Below are positions 33,390 through 41,964 of a DNA stretch of 64,000 nt, in pieces. The notes below the pieces were generated by a model. The model had not been told where the DNA came from. It searched no databases and saw nothing but the letters and a program-made list of their open reading frames with translations. Each line of letters starts with the position of its first letter. The first letter of the stretch is position 1. The position numbers were made by a program, and so were the translations under genes. The stretch spans positions 2,510-66,509 of the forward strand of contig HF988729.1 in NCBI GenBank assembly GCA_000431235.1, given 5' to 3'. The stretch is from Coprobacillus sp. CAG:698 (GTDB lineage Bacteria > Bacillota_I > Bacilli_A > ML615J-28 > CAG-698).

Positions 33390-35171
33390 ATGACACAATC
33401 TGAACAAAAACAAGTTGGCGTTATATCAAAAGTTGCAGGTCCTTTAATTATTGCTAAAGGCATGAAAGATGTGCAAATGTATGACGTTGTACGTGTAAGT
33501 AATAAAAAATTAATCGGTGAAATAATTGAATTAAGAGGTGATGTAGCCTCTATCCAAGTATATGAAGAAACAGCTGGATTAGGTCCAGGAGAACCTGTTT
33601 ACTTTACAAATCAACCACTTTCAGTGGAATTAGGCCCTGGTTTAATTGAAGGAATATATGATGGTATTCAAAGACCATTAAATGTCATTTTTGATGAATA
33701 TGGTGATCGTATTCCTTTAGGTGTTGATGTACCTAAATTAAATCGTGAAAAAGTATGGGTATTTAACCCAAAAAGAAAAGTTGGCTCAAAAGTTACTGCT
33801 GGTGATACATTAGGTGAAGTACAAGAAACAAGTATAGTATGCCACAAAATTATGGTTCCTTATGGATTATCTGGAGAATTAGTTTGGATTCACCAAGGTA
33901 ATGCTAAGGTAACTGATATTGTTGCCAAAATAAAGAAAGATAATGACGAAATCGTAGAACTAAATATGATTCAAAACTGGCCAGTTCGTAAAGGAAGGCC
34001 ATATAACAAGAAATTAGCTCCACGTGCTCCATTAATTACTGGGCAAAGAGTAATCGATACATTTTTCCCTGTAGCTCGTGGGGGAATCGCAGCTATCCCT
34101 GGACCATTTGGTAGCGGTAAAACTGTCGTTCAACATCAATTAGCAAAATGGTCTAATGCTGATATAATCGTTTATGTAGGTTGTGGTGAGCGTGGAAACG
34201 AAATGACTGATGTTCTTCAAGAATTTCCAGAACTAAAAGATCCAAAAACTGGTGAAAGTTTGATGAAGAGAACAGTTCTAATTGCTAATACATCAAATAT
34301 GCCTGTTGCTGCTCGTGAAGCATCTATTTATACAGGTATTACGATTGCTGAATATTATCGTGATATGGGATACAATGTAGCCATAATGGCTGACTCAACA
34401 TCACGTTGGGCAGAAGCTCTACGTGAAATGTCAGGACGTTTAGAAGAAATGCCTGGTGAAGAAGGATATCCTGCTTATCTTTCATCAAGACTTGCAGAGT
34501 TCTATGAAAGAGCTGGTTATGTAAAATGCTTAGGCAGTGAAGGTTTAGAAGGATCTATCACTGCAATTGGTGCTGTATCGCCTCCAGGAGGAGATACATC
34601 TGAACCAGTATCACAAGCCACACTAAGAATAGTAAAAGTATTCTGGGGCTTAAGTGCTAACTTAGCGTATCGCCGTCATTTCCCTGCTATTGATTGGTTG
34701 AAGAGTTATTCTTTATATGATTTAAATGAATACTTTAATGAAGAATTAGATCAAGAATGGAGCAAGCAAGTTTCACGTGCTATGCAAATACTTCAAGAAG
34801 AAGCTAAACTAGACGAAATTGTTAGACTAGTTGGTGTTGATTCTCTTGAATATTCTGATAGATTAAAACTTGATGTGGCTAGAAGTATTCGTGAGGATTA
34901 TCTTCATCAAAATGCTTTCCATGAAGTTGATACATATACATCTCTTGCAAAGCAATTTGGAATGTTGAAGGTTATCTTAAAATGGTATAATGGAAGTGTT
35001 GAAGCTCTCAAAAATAATGTTTCATATAATGAATTGACTAAGATGAATGTCTTAACAACAATTGGTCGTATGAAATATATTAGTGAAAATGAATTTCCTG
35101 AAAAAGTAAACGAAATATATAAAGAAATGGATAATGAATTTGAAAAACTAATGAAAGGAGCTAATGAATAA
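33390..35171 (+). CDS. ntpA: V-type ATPase catalytic subunit A
   Basis: The ATP-hydrolysing subunit, 593 residues. P-loop GPFGSGKTV is at 238-246, VGCGERGNEM supplies the catalytic glutamate, and DSTSRWAEALRE and the family-specific bulge after the N-terminal barrel are present. Its stop overlaps the start of the B gene (TAATG). Length and motifs are normal. Confidence 0.97.
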   Translation: MTQSEQKQVGVISKVAGPLIIAKGMKDVQMYDVVRVSNKKLIGEIIELRGDVASIQVYEETAGLGPGEPVYFTNQPLSVELGPGLIEGIYDGIQRPLNVIFDEYGDRIPLGVDVPKLNREKVWVFNPKRKVGSKVTAGDTLGEVQETSIVCHKIMVPYGLSGELVWIHQGNAKVTDIVAKIKKDNDEIVELNMIQNWPVRKGRPYNKKLAPRAPLITGQRVIDTFFPVARGGIAAIPGPFGSGKTVVQHQLAKWSNADIIVYVGCGERGNEMTDVLQEFPELKDPKTGESLMKRTVLIANTSNMPVAAREASIYTGITIAEYYRDMGYNVAIMADSTSRWAEALREMSGRLEEMPGEEGYPAYLSSRLAEFYERAGYVKCLGSEGLEGSITAIGAVSPPGGDTSEPVSQATLRIVKVFWGLSANLAYRRHFPAIDWLKSYSLYDLNEYFNEELDQEWSKQVSRAMQILQEEAKLDEIVRLVGVDSLEYSDRLKLDVARSIREDYLHQNAFHEVDTYTSLAKQFGMLKVILKWYNGSVEALKNNVSYNELTKMNVLTTIGRMKYISENEFPEKVNEIYKEMDNEFEKLMKGANE

Positions 35172-36550
35172 TGCCTAAAGAGTATAAAACAATTAGAGAA
35201 GTAGTTGGCCCTTTGATGTTAGTTGACCATGTAGAAGGCGTTAAGTATGATGAACTTGTACAAATACGCCAAGAAAATGGAGAAATTCGTTATGGTAAAG
35301 TTCTTGAAATTAATGAAGATAAAGCTTTAGTGCAACTTTACAATAGTTCTCAAGGATTAAAAATTAGTACTGCAAAGGCAATGTTCTTAGGACACGGAGT
35401 TGAATTAAAAGTTTCTCCACAAATAATTGGACGTGTATTTGATGGTATGGGTCGTCCTATTGATGGTGGTGAAGAACTTATTCCTACAAAAACACTAGAC
35501 ATAAACGGAACTCCTCTAAACCCTGTTGCTCGTGATTACCCATCAGAATTCATTCAAACAGGTGTTAGTGCTATTGATGGTTTGAATACATTAGTTCGTG
35601 GACAAAAACTTCCAATCTTTTCTGGATCTGGACTTCCTCATGCTCGTCTTGCTGTCCAAATTGCTCGTCAAGCAAGAGTTAGAGGAACAAATGATGATTT
35701 TGCAGTAGTGTTTGCGGCAATAGGTATTACTTTTGAAGAAGCAAATTATTTCATTGAAGATTTCAAAAAATCAGGAGCAATTGAAAGATCTGTATTATTT
35801 ATGAATCTAGCTAATGACCCTGCAATTGAGCGTATCGCAACACCACGTATGGCGATAACATGTGCTGAATATTTAGCATATGAACTTGGAATGCATGTTC
35901 TAGTAATTATGACTGATATTACAAACTATGCTGAAGCCTTACGTGAGGTATCAGCTGCTAGAAAAGAAGTACCAGGTCGTCGTGGCTACCCTGGATATAT
36001 GTATACAGACTTAGCATCTTTATATGAAAGAGCTGGACGTATTAGAGGTAAAAATGGTTCAATTACCCAAATACCTATTCTAACAATGCCTGAAGATGAT
36101 AAAACACATCCAATTCCTGACTTAACTGGTTATATAACTGAAGGACAAATAATCCTTTCAAGAGAATTACATAATCAAGGAATCAATCCTCCAATTAATG
36201 TATTACCATCATTAAGTCGTTTAAAGGATAAAGGTATTGGAGTTAACAAAACTCGTGAAGATCATGCTCAAACAATGAACCAATTATTCTCAGCGTACGC
36301 AAGAGGAAAAGAAGCTAAAGAGCTTGCTGTTATTCTTGGAGATGCTGCTTTATCTGATGTTGACAAATTATATGCAAAATTTGCAGAAGCTTTCGAAGAA
36401 GAATATGTATCTCAAGGAAGTAGTACAAATAGATCAATTGAAGAAACATTAGATCTTGGATGGAAACTTTTGAAAATTCTTCCTGAAAGTGAATTGAAAC
36501 GTATAGACTTGAAATTTATTGAAAAATATTTACCTAAAGATGAGGAATAA
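35171..36550 (+). CDS. ntpB: V-type ATPase regulatory subunit B
   Basis: A 459-residue non-catalytic nucleotide-site subunit. It has the degenerate P-loop region PIFSGSGLPHARLA of B subunits, ITFEEANYFIEDF, MTDITNYAEALREVSAARKEVPGRRGYPGY and the family end ARGKEAKELAVILGDAALS. It alternates with A in the hexameric head. It shares one base with the A gene and is two bases from D. Confidence 0.97.
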   Translation: MPKEYKTIREVVGPLMLVDHVEGVKYDELVQIRQENGEIRYGKVLEINEDKALVQLYNSSQGLKISTAKAMFLGHGVELKVSPQIIGRVFDGMGRPIDGGEELIPTKTLDINGTPLNPVARDYPSEFIQTGVSAIDGLNTLVRGQKLPIFSGSGLPHARLAVQIARQARVRGTNDDFAVVFAAIGITFEEANYFIEDFKKSGAIERSVLFMNLANDPAIERIATPRMAITCAEYLAYELGMHVLVIMTDITNYAEALREVSAARKEVPGRRGYPGYMYTDLASLYERAGRIRGKNGSITQIPILTMPEDDKTHPIPDLTGYITEGQIILSRELHNQGINPPINVLPSLSRLKDKGIGVNKTREDHAQTMNQLFSAYARGKEAKELAVILGDAALSDVDKLYAKFAEAFEEEYVSQGSSTNRSIEETLDLGWKLLKILPESELKRIDLKFIEKYLPKDEE

Positions 36551-36552
36551 AT

Positions 36553-37188
36553 ATGGCAACTACAAATGTTAATCCAACAAGAATGGAATTAACACGCCTC
36601 AAAAAAGAACTTGCCACTGCCAAAAGAGGACATAAATTATTAAAAGACAAACAAGATGAAATGGTTCGTCAATTTATGATGCTAATAAGAACAAACCGTG
36701 AACTTAGATTAAACATTGAAAACAAACTTTCAAATGTGTCAGAAACATTTGCTCAAGCACGTTTGAAAATGAGTTATTCAGGTTTAATGGAAGCACTAAT
36801 GGTACCTGCCAATGACGTCGTAATTGAAACATCATCGAAAACAATTATGAATATGTCTGTACCAAGTTTAAAGGTAGAAACAAGTGATTCTGTAGACATT
36901 ACATATGGTTTTGCTTTTACACCATGTGAACTTGATGATTCTGTTTTGGAATTATCAACACTTGTAGAGAAAATGGTAAAACTTGCTGAGATTGAAAAGT
37001 CATGTGATATGCTTGCGGTTGAAATCGAAAAAACAAGAAGGCGTGTAAATGCTATTGAATATGTTCTTATTCCTAATCTCGAAGAAAATATTCATTATAT
37101 TACAATGAAACTTGAAGATAATGAAAGAAGTAATATTATTCGTTTAATGAAAAGTAAAGAAATTATCATGAAAAGAACAGAATCATAA
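36553..37188 (+). CDS. ntpD: V-type ATPase central-stalk subunit D
   Basis: A 211-residue coiled-coil rotor subunit: NVNPTRMELTRLKKELATAKRGHKLLKDKQDEM at the start is the family signature (here split over 5-37), and the C-terminal helix has TRRRVNAIEYVLIPNLEENI. It turns inside the A3B3 head. It is the last gene of the operon; no ntpH/ntpJ relatives follow, and a terminator overlaps its stop codon. Confidence 0.95.
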   Translation: MATTNVNPTRMELTRLKKELATAKRGHKLLKDKQDEMVRQFMMLIRTNRELRLNIENKLSNVSETFAQARLKMSYSGLMEALMVPANDVVIETSSKTIMNMSVPSLKVETSDSVDITYGFAFTPCELDDSVLELSTLVEKMVKLAEIEKSCDMLAVEIEKTRRRVNAIEYVLIPNLEENIHYITMKLEDNERSNIIRLMKSKEIIMKRTES

Positions 37189-37206
37189 TGGATTCTGTTT
37201 TTTTGT
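37177..37206 (+). terminator. Terminator of the V-ATPase operon
   Basis: AACAGAATC (37177-37185)/GATTCTGTT (37191-37199) and a T7 tail; the ntpD stop codon lies in the hairpin. Confidence 0.85.
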
Positions 37207-37269
37207 TTTATATGCTTGTAACAAAATATAAATTGTGATAAAATGTTTACTATATGAAAGGAAATTAAT

Positions 37270-38004
37270 ATGATTTATAAAGTAAAAAGAAAAGTTACTG
37301 GTAGTATGGTTGATACCAAAGCTAATTTATCTTTGTTAGGATTATGTGATGTGATTGTTGACACAATGTCAGAAATGTTAGGCTTATTAAAACTTGATGG
37401 ATTATATGCTTTAAAGAATTACAATGCAATGTGGGTCATTTCTAAAAACAAAATAAGAATCTTTGATGAAGCAAAATGGAATGAAAAACTTGAAGTAGAA
37501 AGTTTTATTTCTTCAACAACATTAGCTCGTATAACAATTGATACAGTAATAAAAAAATTAGATAAGATAATAGCATATTCACGAATAGAAAGTTGCGCAA
37601 TTGATTTACAATCAAGAAGAATAAGAAAAACAAATACAATGGGTATTGATGATAATATTGTGATTGAAAATCCTTATAATTTTAATCAGTTTATCGAGAC
37701 AGAAGGTGAGAGTAATGATTTAAATTTAGAATTTACCCAAAAATCCCTATACACAAATATAGATTATCTTCATCATACAAATAATCTTGAATACATCAGA
37801 GTTTTATTAAATTCATTTACAGTTAAAGAAATAGAAACTAAACCAATAAAACAAATAGAAATTAATTATAAAAATCAATCGTTTGAAAATGATTTGCTAG
37901 AAGTTTATAAAAATATATCAGAAAACATATGTTTTTATGAAATTAAAGCAAATAATAAAAATAATGTAAAAGAAACAAAAGTAAATGGAAAAATATTTTT
38001 TTAA
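37270..38004 (+). CDS. Acyl-ACP thioesterase family protein
   Basis: A 244-residue double-hotdog protein fitting bacterial acyl-ACP thioesterases, which release fatty acids from acyl carrier protein. Typical features are the first hotdog helix (KANLSLLGLCDVIVDTMSEMLG), NAMWVISKNKIRIFDEAKWNEKLEVESFIS and the second hotdog opening LYTNIDYLHHTNNLEYIRVLLNSF with the N/H-containing NIDYLHHTNN motif near residues 170-180. SD AAAGGAAA precedes the ATG. It stands alone, between the V-ATPase terminator and the attenuator region. Confidence 0.8.
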   Translation: MIYKVKRKVTGSMVDTKANLSLLGLCDVIVDTMSEMLGLLKLDGLYALKNYNAMWVISKNKIRIFDEAKWNEKLEVESFISSTTLARITIDTVIKKLDKIIAYSRIESCAIDLQSRRIRKTNTMGIDDNIVIENPYNFNQFIETEGESNDLNLEFTQKSLYTNIDYLHHTNNLEYIRVLLNSFTVKEIETKPIKQIEINYKNQSFENDLLEVYKNISENICFYEIKANNKNNVKETKVNGKIFF

Positions 38005-38031
38005 ATGTAAACGTTTTAAACAAATATTTTC

Positions 38032-38060
38032 TTGCATTTTATTTAATTTTGGTATATAAT
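38032..38060 (+). promoter_or_regulatory. Promoter of the attenuator-controlled ABC importer
   Basis: TTGCAT (38032-38037), a 17-base spacer and TATAAT (38055-38060), 31 bases before the leader-peptide ATG. Confidence 0.7.
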
Positions 38061-38091
38061 AGATGTATAAAAATGAAAGGAAAAATGTAGT

Positions 38092-38169
38092 ATGAAAAAT
38101 AATAATTTAACATTCACAATGAACGCATTTTATTATTACTTTTACTTTCCAAGATTTGTCGCGCAATAA
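38092..38169 (+). CDS. Phe/Tyr-rich leader peptide (25 residues)
   Basis: A short frame with GAAAGG (38075-38080) ahead of ATG 38092 and TAA at 38167-38169. Residues 13-19 read FYYYFYF; in all 4 Tyr and 5 Phe of 25. It lies between a promoter and a terminator/antiterminator in front of an ABC importer, the arrangement of ribosome-mediated attenuators such as the pheA leader. The peptide itself probably has no function; stalling at these codons would report shortage of charged tRNA-Phe or tRNA-Tyr (inference). Confidence 0.65.
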   Translation: MKNNNLTFTMNAFYYYFYFPRFVAQ

Positions 38170-38297
38170 CAGTCTTGGCTTTTTCCGATGGAAAAGTTTG
38201 ATGTACTATTATTACTCGACAAAATAATGAAAAGTCGAGTAATAGCTCATCTATAAATCTTTGTGCTATTACCTATGTAGTAGCACTTTTTCATTTT
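38149..38297 (+). promoter_or_regulatory. Transcription attenuator with competing hairpins
   Basis: Visible pairings: CCAAGA (38149-38154)/TCTTGG (38173-38178), overlapping the leader frame; ATTACTCGAC (38211-38220)/GTCGAGTAAT (38234-38243); GTAATAGC (38239-38246)/GCTATTAC (38265-38272), an antiterminator; and GTGCTATTAC (38263-38272)/GTAGTAGCAC (38277-38286) plus T5, the terminator. The last three are mutually exclusive in pairs, the 1:2, 2:3, 3:4 pattern of amino-acid attenuators. No T-box motif (GGTGGTACC-like) is present. Confidence 0.7.
38263..38297 (+). terminator. Conditional terminator of the attenuator
   Basis: A 10-bp stem with one G-U (38263-38272/38277-38286), CTAT loop, and TTTTT from 38287. 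It lies upstream of the importer genes, so it can only act conditionally. Confidence 0.8.
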
Positions 38298-38326
38298 TAT
38301 AAAAAAAAAAAAAGGAGACGAAAATT

Positions 38327-39328
38327 ATGAAAAAAATTATTCTATGTTTATTATGTGTTTTATGTTTGTGTGGATTAGTTGGTTGTAATCAAAAACAAAA
38401 ACCTGCTGATATTATTGCAGGTGGTGGACAAGTTAAAATTGGAATCATTAAGTATGTTACTGCACCAGCTTTAGATAGTGCTCAAGAAGGGATTATTGAA
38501 GCTTTGGAAAAAGCAGGTTACAAAGATGGCGAAAAGATTAAAATTGTCAAATATGCTCCCGAAGGTGATCCATCAACATTATCACAAGTTTCTGAGATTG
38601 CTGTAAAAGAATGTGATCTAGTTTTCGCAATTGCAACACCAGCTGTAAGTGAAGTAAAAGCAAAAATCTTAAAAACTGGTTTAGATGTTCCTGTTTTATT
38701 TACTGCTGTTACTGATCCAGTTTCCAAAGGTATTGTAGATTCACTAGAGAAAACAGGATGTAATATTAGTGGTACAAGTGATTTGAACCCAGTAGGTGAT
38801 CAATTAGCGTTAATCACTGATTTAGCACCTGAAGCAAAAAAGGTAGGATATCTATATACTTCATCAGAAGATAATTCTGTTGTCCAACTTAATTTATTAA
38901 AAGCAAAGGCTAAAGAATTAAATTTAGAAGTAGTTACAAGAGCAATCACAAATTTAAGTGAACTAAAAATGGCAACAGAAGCGTTAGTTAGTGAAGGCAT
39001 TGATGTTATTTATTTACCAACAGATAATCTAGTTAATTCTGCCTCAAAAACAGTACTAGATATAACAAACAAGAACAAAATACCATCAATATGTGCTGAA
39101 GAAGGTTATTTATCAAATGGTGGAACAATAACTTTGAGTATTAATTACAAAGATTTAGGTATTCTAACTGGAGAAATGGCTGTGAAGATTATAAACGGAG
39201 AAGTAGAAGATGCAAGCAGTTTACCAGTTGGTAGTTTAACAAAGTTTGAATTAAAAATAAATGAAGAAGAAGCTAATAAGTATGGAATAGTTATTAGTGA
39301 TGCAATAAAAGAAAAATTAAATAAATAG
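38327..39328 (+). CDS. ABC substrate-binding lipoprotein, TrpX-like family
   Basis: A 333-residue extracellular binding protein with lipobox LVGC (Cys20). It belongs to the ABC substrate-binding family that includes TrpX of the predicted aromatic amino acid importer: VKIGIIKYVTAPALDSAQEGIIEALEKAGY, FAIATPAVSEVKAKI, VLFTAVTDPVSKGIV, ISGTSDLNPVGDQLALI, YLPTDNLVNSA and NGGTITLSINYKDLGILTGEMAVKI. The leader peptide upstream suggests phenylalanine or tyrosine as ligand (inference). SD AAGGAGA. Permease and ATPase genes follow. Confidence 0.85.
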   Translation: MKKIILCLLCVLCLCGLVGCNQKQKPADIIAGGGQVKIGIIKYVTAPALDSAQEGIIEALEKAGYKDGEKIKIVKYAPEGDPSTLSQVSEIAVKECDLVFAIATPAVSEVKAKILKTGLDVPVLFTAVTDPVSKGIVDSLEKTGCNISGTSDLNPVGDQLALITDLAPEAKKVGYLYTSSEDNSVVQLNLLKAKAKELNLEVVTRAITNLSELKMATEALVSEGIDVIYLPTDNLVNSASKTVLDITNKNKIPSICAEEGYLSNGGTITLSINYKDLGILTGEMAVKIINGEVEDASSLPVGSLTKFELKINEEEANKYGIVISDAIKEKLNK

Positions 39329-39339
39329 AGTGTGATTTT

Positions 39340-40278
39340 ATGAATATAATTGATATATTATCAACAGGAATTGAACAAGGTATTATTTGGGCAATTCTTG
39401 TAATTGGTGTTTATATAACATATAGAATTTTAGATATAGCTGATCTAAGCGTTGAAGGTACATTTCCTTTAGGAGCATGTACAGCAGCCCTTATGATTTA
39501 TTTAGGAGTTAATCCAGTTATAGCATGCATTATTTCTATGATAACAGGTATGATTGCTGGAGCTGTAACAGGCCTATTACATACTTCATTAAAAATACCA
39601 GCTATTATTTCAGGAATAATTGTTATGACTGCATTAACATCAGTTAATCTAGTTATTTTAGGCTTTGCTAATGAAAATTCTTCAGTACAGAGTGTACTAA
39701 ATATTGATAAAAATATCTTTCAGGCGTTTTCAGAACTATTAACAAATAGTTTTAAGATACCTTTGCTTTATTCAAGTAAGATATCATCAATAATCATAGG
39801 ATTAATATTCTTATTATTAATAAGTATATTAATATACTGGTTATTTGGAACTGAAATTGGAATGAGTATAAGAGCTACTGGAAACAACCCTAAGATGGCA
39901 AGAGCTCAAGGTATAAATACTAATTTAATGATAATATTTGGTTTAATGTTAAGTAATGGCTTAATAGCTTTAAGTGGTGCTTTATATGCTCAAAACTCAG
40001 GTACAGCAATTGCTGACTGTGGAAGAGGAGCAATCATTATAGGGCTTGCTTCAATAATTATTGGTGAAATAATATTTAAACATAAAACTTTTAAGAGTTC
40101 ACTTATTGCTATTATTATTGGAACAATAATATTCTTCATAATTAAACAAATAGCAATTAGAATGAATGTTGAACACTACTTGAATCTATTTACAGCAATT
40201 TTAATTACAGTTATTCTAGCAATGCCAGTAATAAAATCAAAACTAATAAATAAAAAGAAGGTGGAAAATCATGCTTGA
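39340..40278 (+). CDS. ABC permease of the TrpXYZ-like importer
   Basis: A 312-residue permease of the COG4120 type with about eight helices, in the style of branched-chain amino acid permeases. Motifs: ITYRILDIADLSVEGTFPLGA near 28-48, ARAQGINTNLMIIFGLMLSNGLIALSGALYAQ around 187-218, and GRGAIIIGLASIIIGE. It starts 11 bases after the binding-protein gene and overlaps the ATPase gene by eight bases. Confidence 0.85.
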   Translation: MNIIDILSTGIEQGIIWAILVIGVYITYRILDIADLSVEGTFPLGACTAALMIYLGVNPVIACIISMITGMIAGAVTGLLHTSLKIPAIISGIIVMTALTSVNLVILGFANENSSVQSVLNIDKNIFQAFSELLTNSFKIPLLYSSKISSIIIGLIFLLLISILIYWLFGTEIGMSIRATGNNPKMARAQGINTNLMIIFGLMLSNGLIALSGALYAQNSGTAIADCGRGAIIIGLASIIIGEIIFKHKTFKSSLIAIIIGTIIFFIIKQIAIRMNVEHYLNLFTAILITVILAMPVIKSKLINKKKVENHA

Positions 40279-41029
40279 GATATCAAATATAACTAAAATA
40301 TTTAATAAAGAAGAAGGAATCGAATATCAAAAGAAAGCATTAGATTGTGTTAACCTTGTTGTTGAAGATGGAGATTTCGTTAGTGTAATTGGAGGAAATG
40401 GTAGTGGTAAAAGTACCCTTATGAACATCATTTCTGGAGTATATAAACCTGATAGTGGTTATATTAAAATTGATGGTGAAGATATAACAATGCTTAGTGA
40501 AAGTAAAAGAGCAAGCTATTTAGGAAGAGTTTTTCAAGATCCTCTTATGCTAACTTGTGCTAATATGTCAATAATTGAAAATATGGAATTAGCTTCAAGA
40601 AGAGGTGAAAAGCAAACCTTTAAATGGGGATTTAAAAAAACTAACGAAATACTATTCAAAGAGGAACTTAAAAGATTAAATTTAAATCTTGAGAATAGAC
40701 TAGAACAAAAAGTTGGCTTACTATCTGGTGGTCAAAGACAAGCAGTAACCTTATTGATGGCAACGCTAAAAAAGCCTAAACTATTATTATTAGATGAGCA
40801 TACTGCTGCTCTTGATCCTAAAACTGCCAAAAAAGTTTTAGAATTAACAGAAAAAATAGTAACTGAAAATAAGATAACTACATTTATGATTACTCATAAT
40901 ATGAAAGATGCCTTAAGATATGGAAATAGACTAGTGATGCTAAATGGTGGTAAAATAGTTTTAGATGCAAAAGGAGAAGAAAAAGCTAAATTAACAATTG
41001 ATGATTTGTTAGAAAAGTTTGAAGCATAA
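40271..41029 (+). CDS. ABC ATPase of the TrpXYZ-like importer
   Basis: A 252-residue ATPase of the COG1101 type: Walker A GGNGSGKST (45-53), signature LSGGQRQA, Walker B LLLLDEHTAALD and H-loop ITHNM. DEH in place of the usual DEP after the Walker B Asp is characteristic of this subfamily. It drives import through the preceding permease. A terminator overlaps its stop codon, so the three genes form a closed operon under the attenuator. Confidence 0.88.
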   Translation: MLEISNITKIFNKEEGIEYQKKALDCVNLVVEDGDFVSVIGGNGSGKSTLMNIISGVYKPDSGYIKIDGEDITMLSESKRASYLGRVFQDPLMLTCANMSIIENMELASRRGEKQTFKWGFKKTNEILFKEELKRLNLNLENRLEQKVGLLSGGQRQAVTLLMATLKKPKLLLLDEHTAALDPKTAKKVLELTEKIVTENKITTFMITHNMKDALRYGNRLVMLNGGKIVLDAKGEEKAKLTIDDLLEKFEA

Positions 41030-41053
41030 AGGTGTTTAAAACACCTTTTTTTG
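41028..41053 (+). terminator. Terminator of the TrpXYZ-like operon
   Basis: AGGTGT (41030-41035)/ACACCT (41041-41046) flanked by A and T runs. Confidence 0.8.
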
Positions 41054-41130
41054 AAATATATTGAAATGCTTTCACATATAATGTATTGTGAATATAATCA
41101 TAAAATATAATGTTGTGTAAATACAATTAT

Positions 41131-41159
41131 TTGACAATGGTTTATATTTATGTTATAAT
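41131..41159 (+). promoter_or_regulatory. Consensus promoter of the TVP38-family gene
   Basis: TTGACA (41131-41136), a 17-base spacer and TGtTATAAT (TATAAT 41154-41159): both boxes and the spacing are at consensus. Confidence 0.75.
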
Positions 41160-41182
41160 TTAGTCATAAAGGATATATATAT

Positions 41183-41920
41183 ATGAAGGAATTTCTAAAA
41201 AAATATAAAGAAAAAATAATCAAACTTTTGATAGCAATATTTACATTAATATTAATTTCGGTCTTAGTAATGGTTTTATTGCTAGCTTTTAATGTAATAT
41301 ATTATGATTCAGGATTTCATTTCAATGAAGAATTATTTAATTGGTTTAAAAACTCATGGTTTGGAATAGTTTTATATGTACTTGTACAGTGTATATTAAC
41401 ATCTGCTTTATGTGTTATACCAGGTTCATCGATGGCATTTATTCTCTTAAGTACATTTATTTATGGTGAGCCATGGAAAGCATTTTTACTATCTTTTGCT
41501 GGTGTTATCCTTTCGAGTGCGACAATGTATGCTATAGGTCGTTTTGGTGGTTATAAACTATGTTCAAAACTTTTAGGCAAGGAAGATTGCGAAAAGTCAT
41601 TAGAACTTTTACGTAATAAAGGAACTGTGTATTTTCCACTAATGATGGTATTTCCACTTTTTCCTGATGATGCTTTGGTAATGATAGCTGGAACTACCAA
41701 AATGAGTTTAAAATGGTTTATTCCTTCAATTATCTTTGGCCGTGGCATTGGAATTGCTACAATTGTTTTTGGAATACATATAGTTCCATTTGAAGAGTTC
41801 ACAACTCTTTATGATTGGATTGTATTTATTACTATATGTGCTTTTTGGATAATTTTAATCTTTTATTTAGCACATTTACTAAATGTATATTTAGATAAAA
41901 AAAGAAAAGAAAATAAATAA
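41183..41920 (+). CDS. TVP38/TMEM64 (VTT-domain) membrane protein
   Basis: A 245-residue membrane protein with about six helices. The VTT/SNARE-associated domain is visible as VLVQCILTSALCVIPGSSMAFILLSTFIYGE, GRFGGYKLCSKLLG and the loop FPLMMVFPLFPDDALVMIAGTTKMSLKWFIPSIIFGRGIG. Related DedA/VTT proteins are lipid flippases or scramblases, which fits but is not shown for this subfamily. SD AAAGG, 10 bases before the ATG. Its promoter is of consensus quality, so it is probably well expressed. Confidence 0.8.
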   Translation: MKEFLKKYKEKIIKLLIAIFTLILISVLVMVLLLAFNVIYYDSGFHFNEELFNWFKNSWFGIVLYVLVQCILTSALCVIPGSSMAFILLSTFIYGEPWKAFLLSFAGVILSSATMYAIGRFGGYKLCSKLLGKEDCEKSLELLRNKGTVYFPLMMVFPLFPDDALVMIAGTTKMSLKWFIPSIIFGRGIGIATIVFGIHIVPFEEFTTLYDWIVFITICAFWIILIFYLAHLLNVYLDKKRKENK

Positions 41921-41925
41921 AACAC

Positions 41926-41954
41926 TTGCTTTTTTTGAAAAAACATTGTATAAT
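41926..41954 (+). promoter_or_regulatory. Promoter of the T-box-met operon
   Basis: TTGCTT (41926-41931), a 17-base spacer and TATAAT (41949-41954). Confidence 0.6.
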
Positions 41955-41964
41955 GAAGCTATAA

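Noticed and set aside
38009..38016. AAACGTTT palindrome before the attenuator promoter as an operator
   Set aside because: Only 8 bp in AT-rich DNA and not repeated near other promoters in the window.
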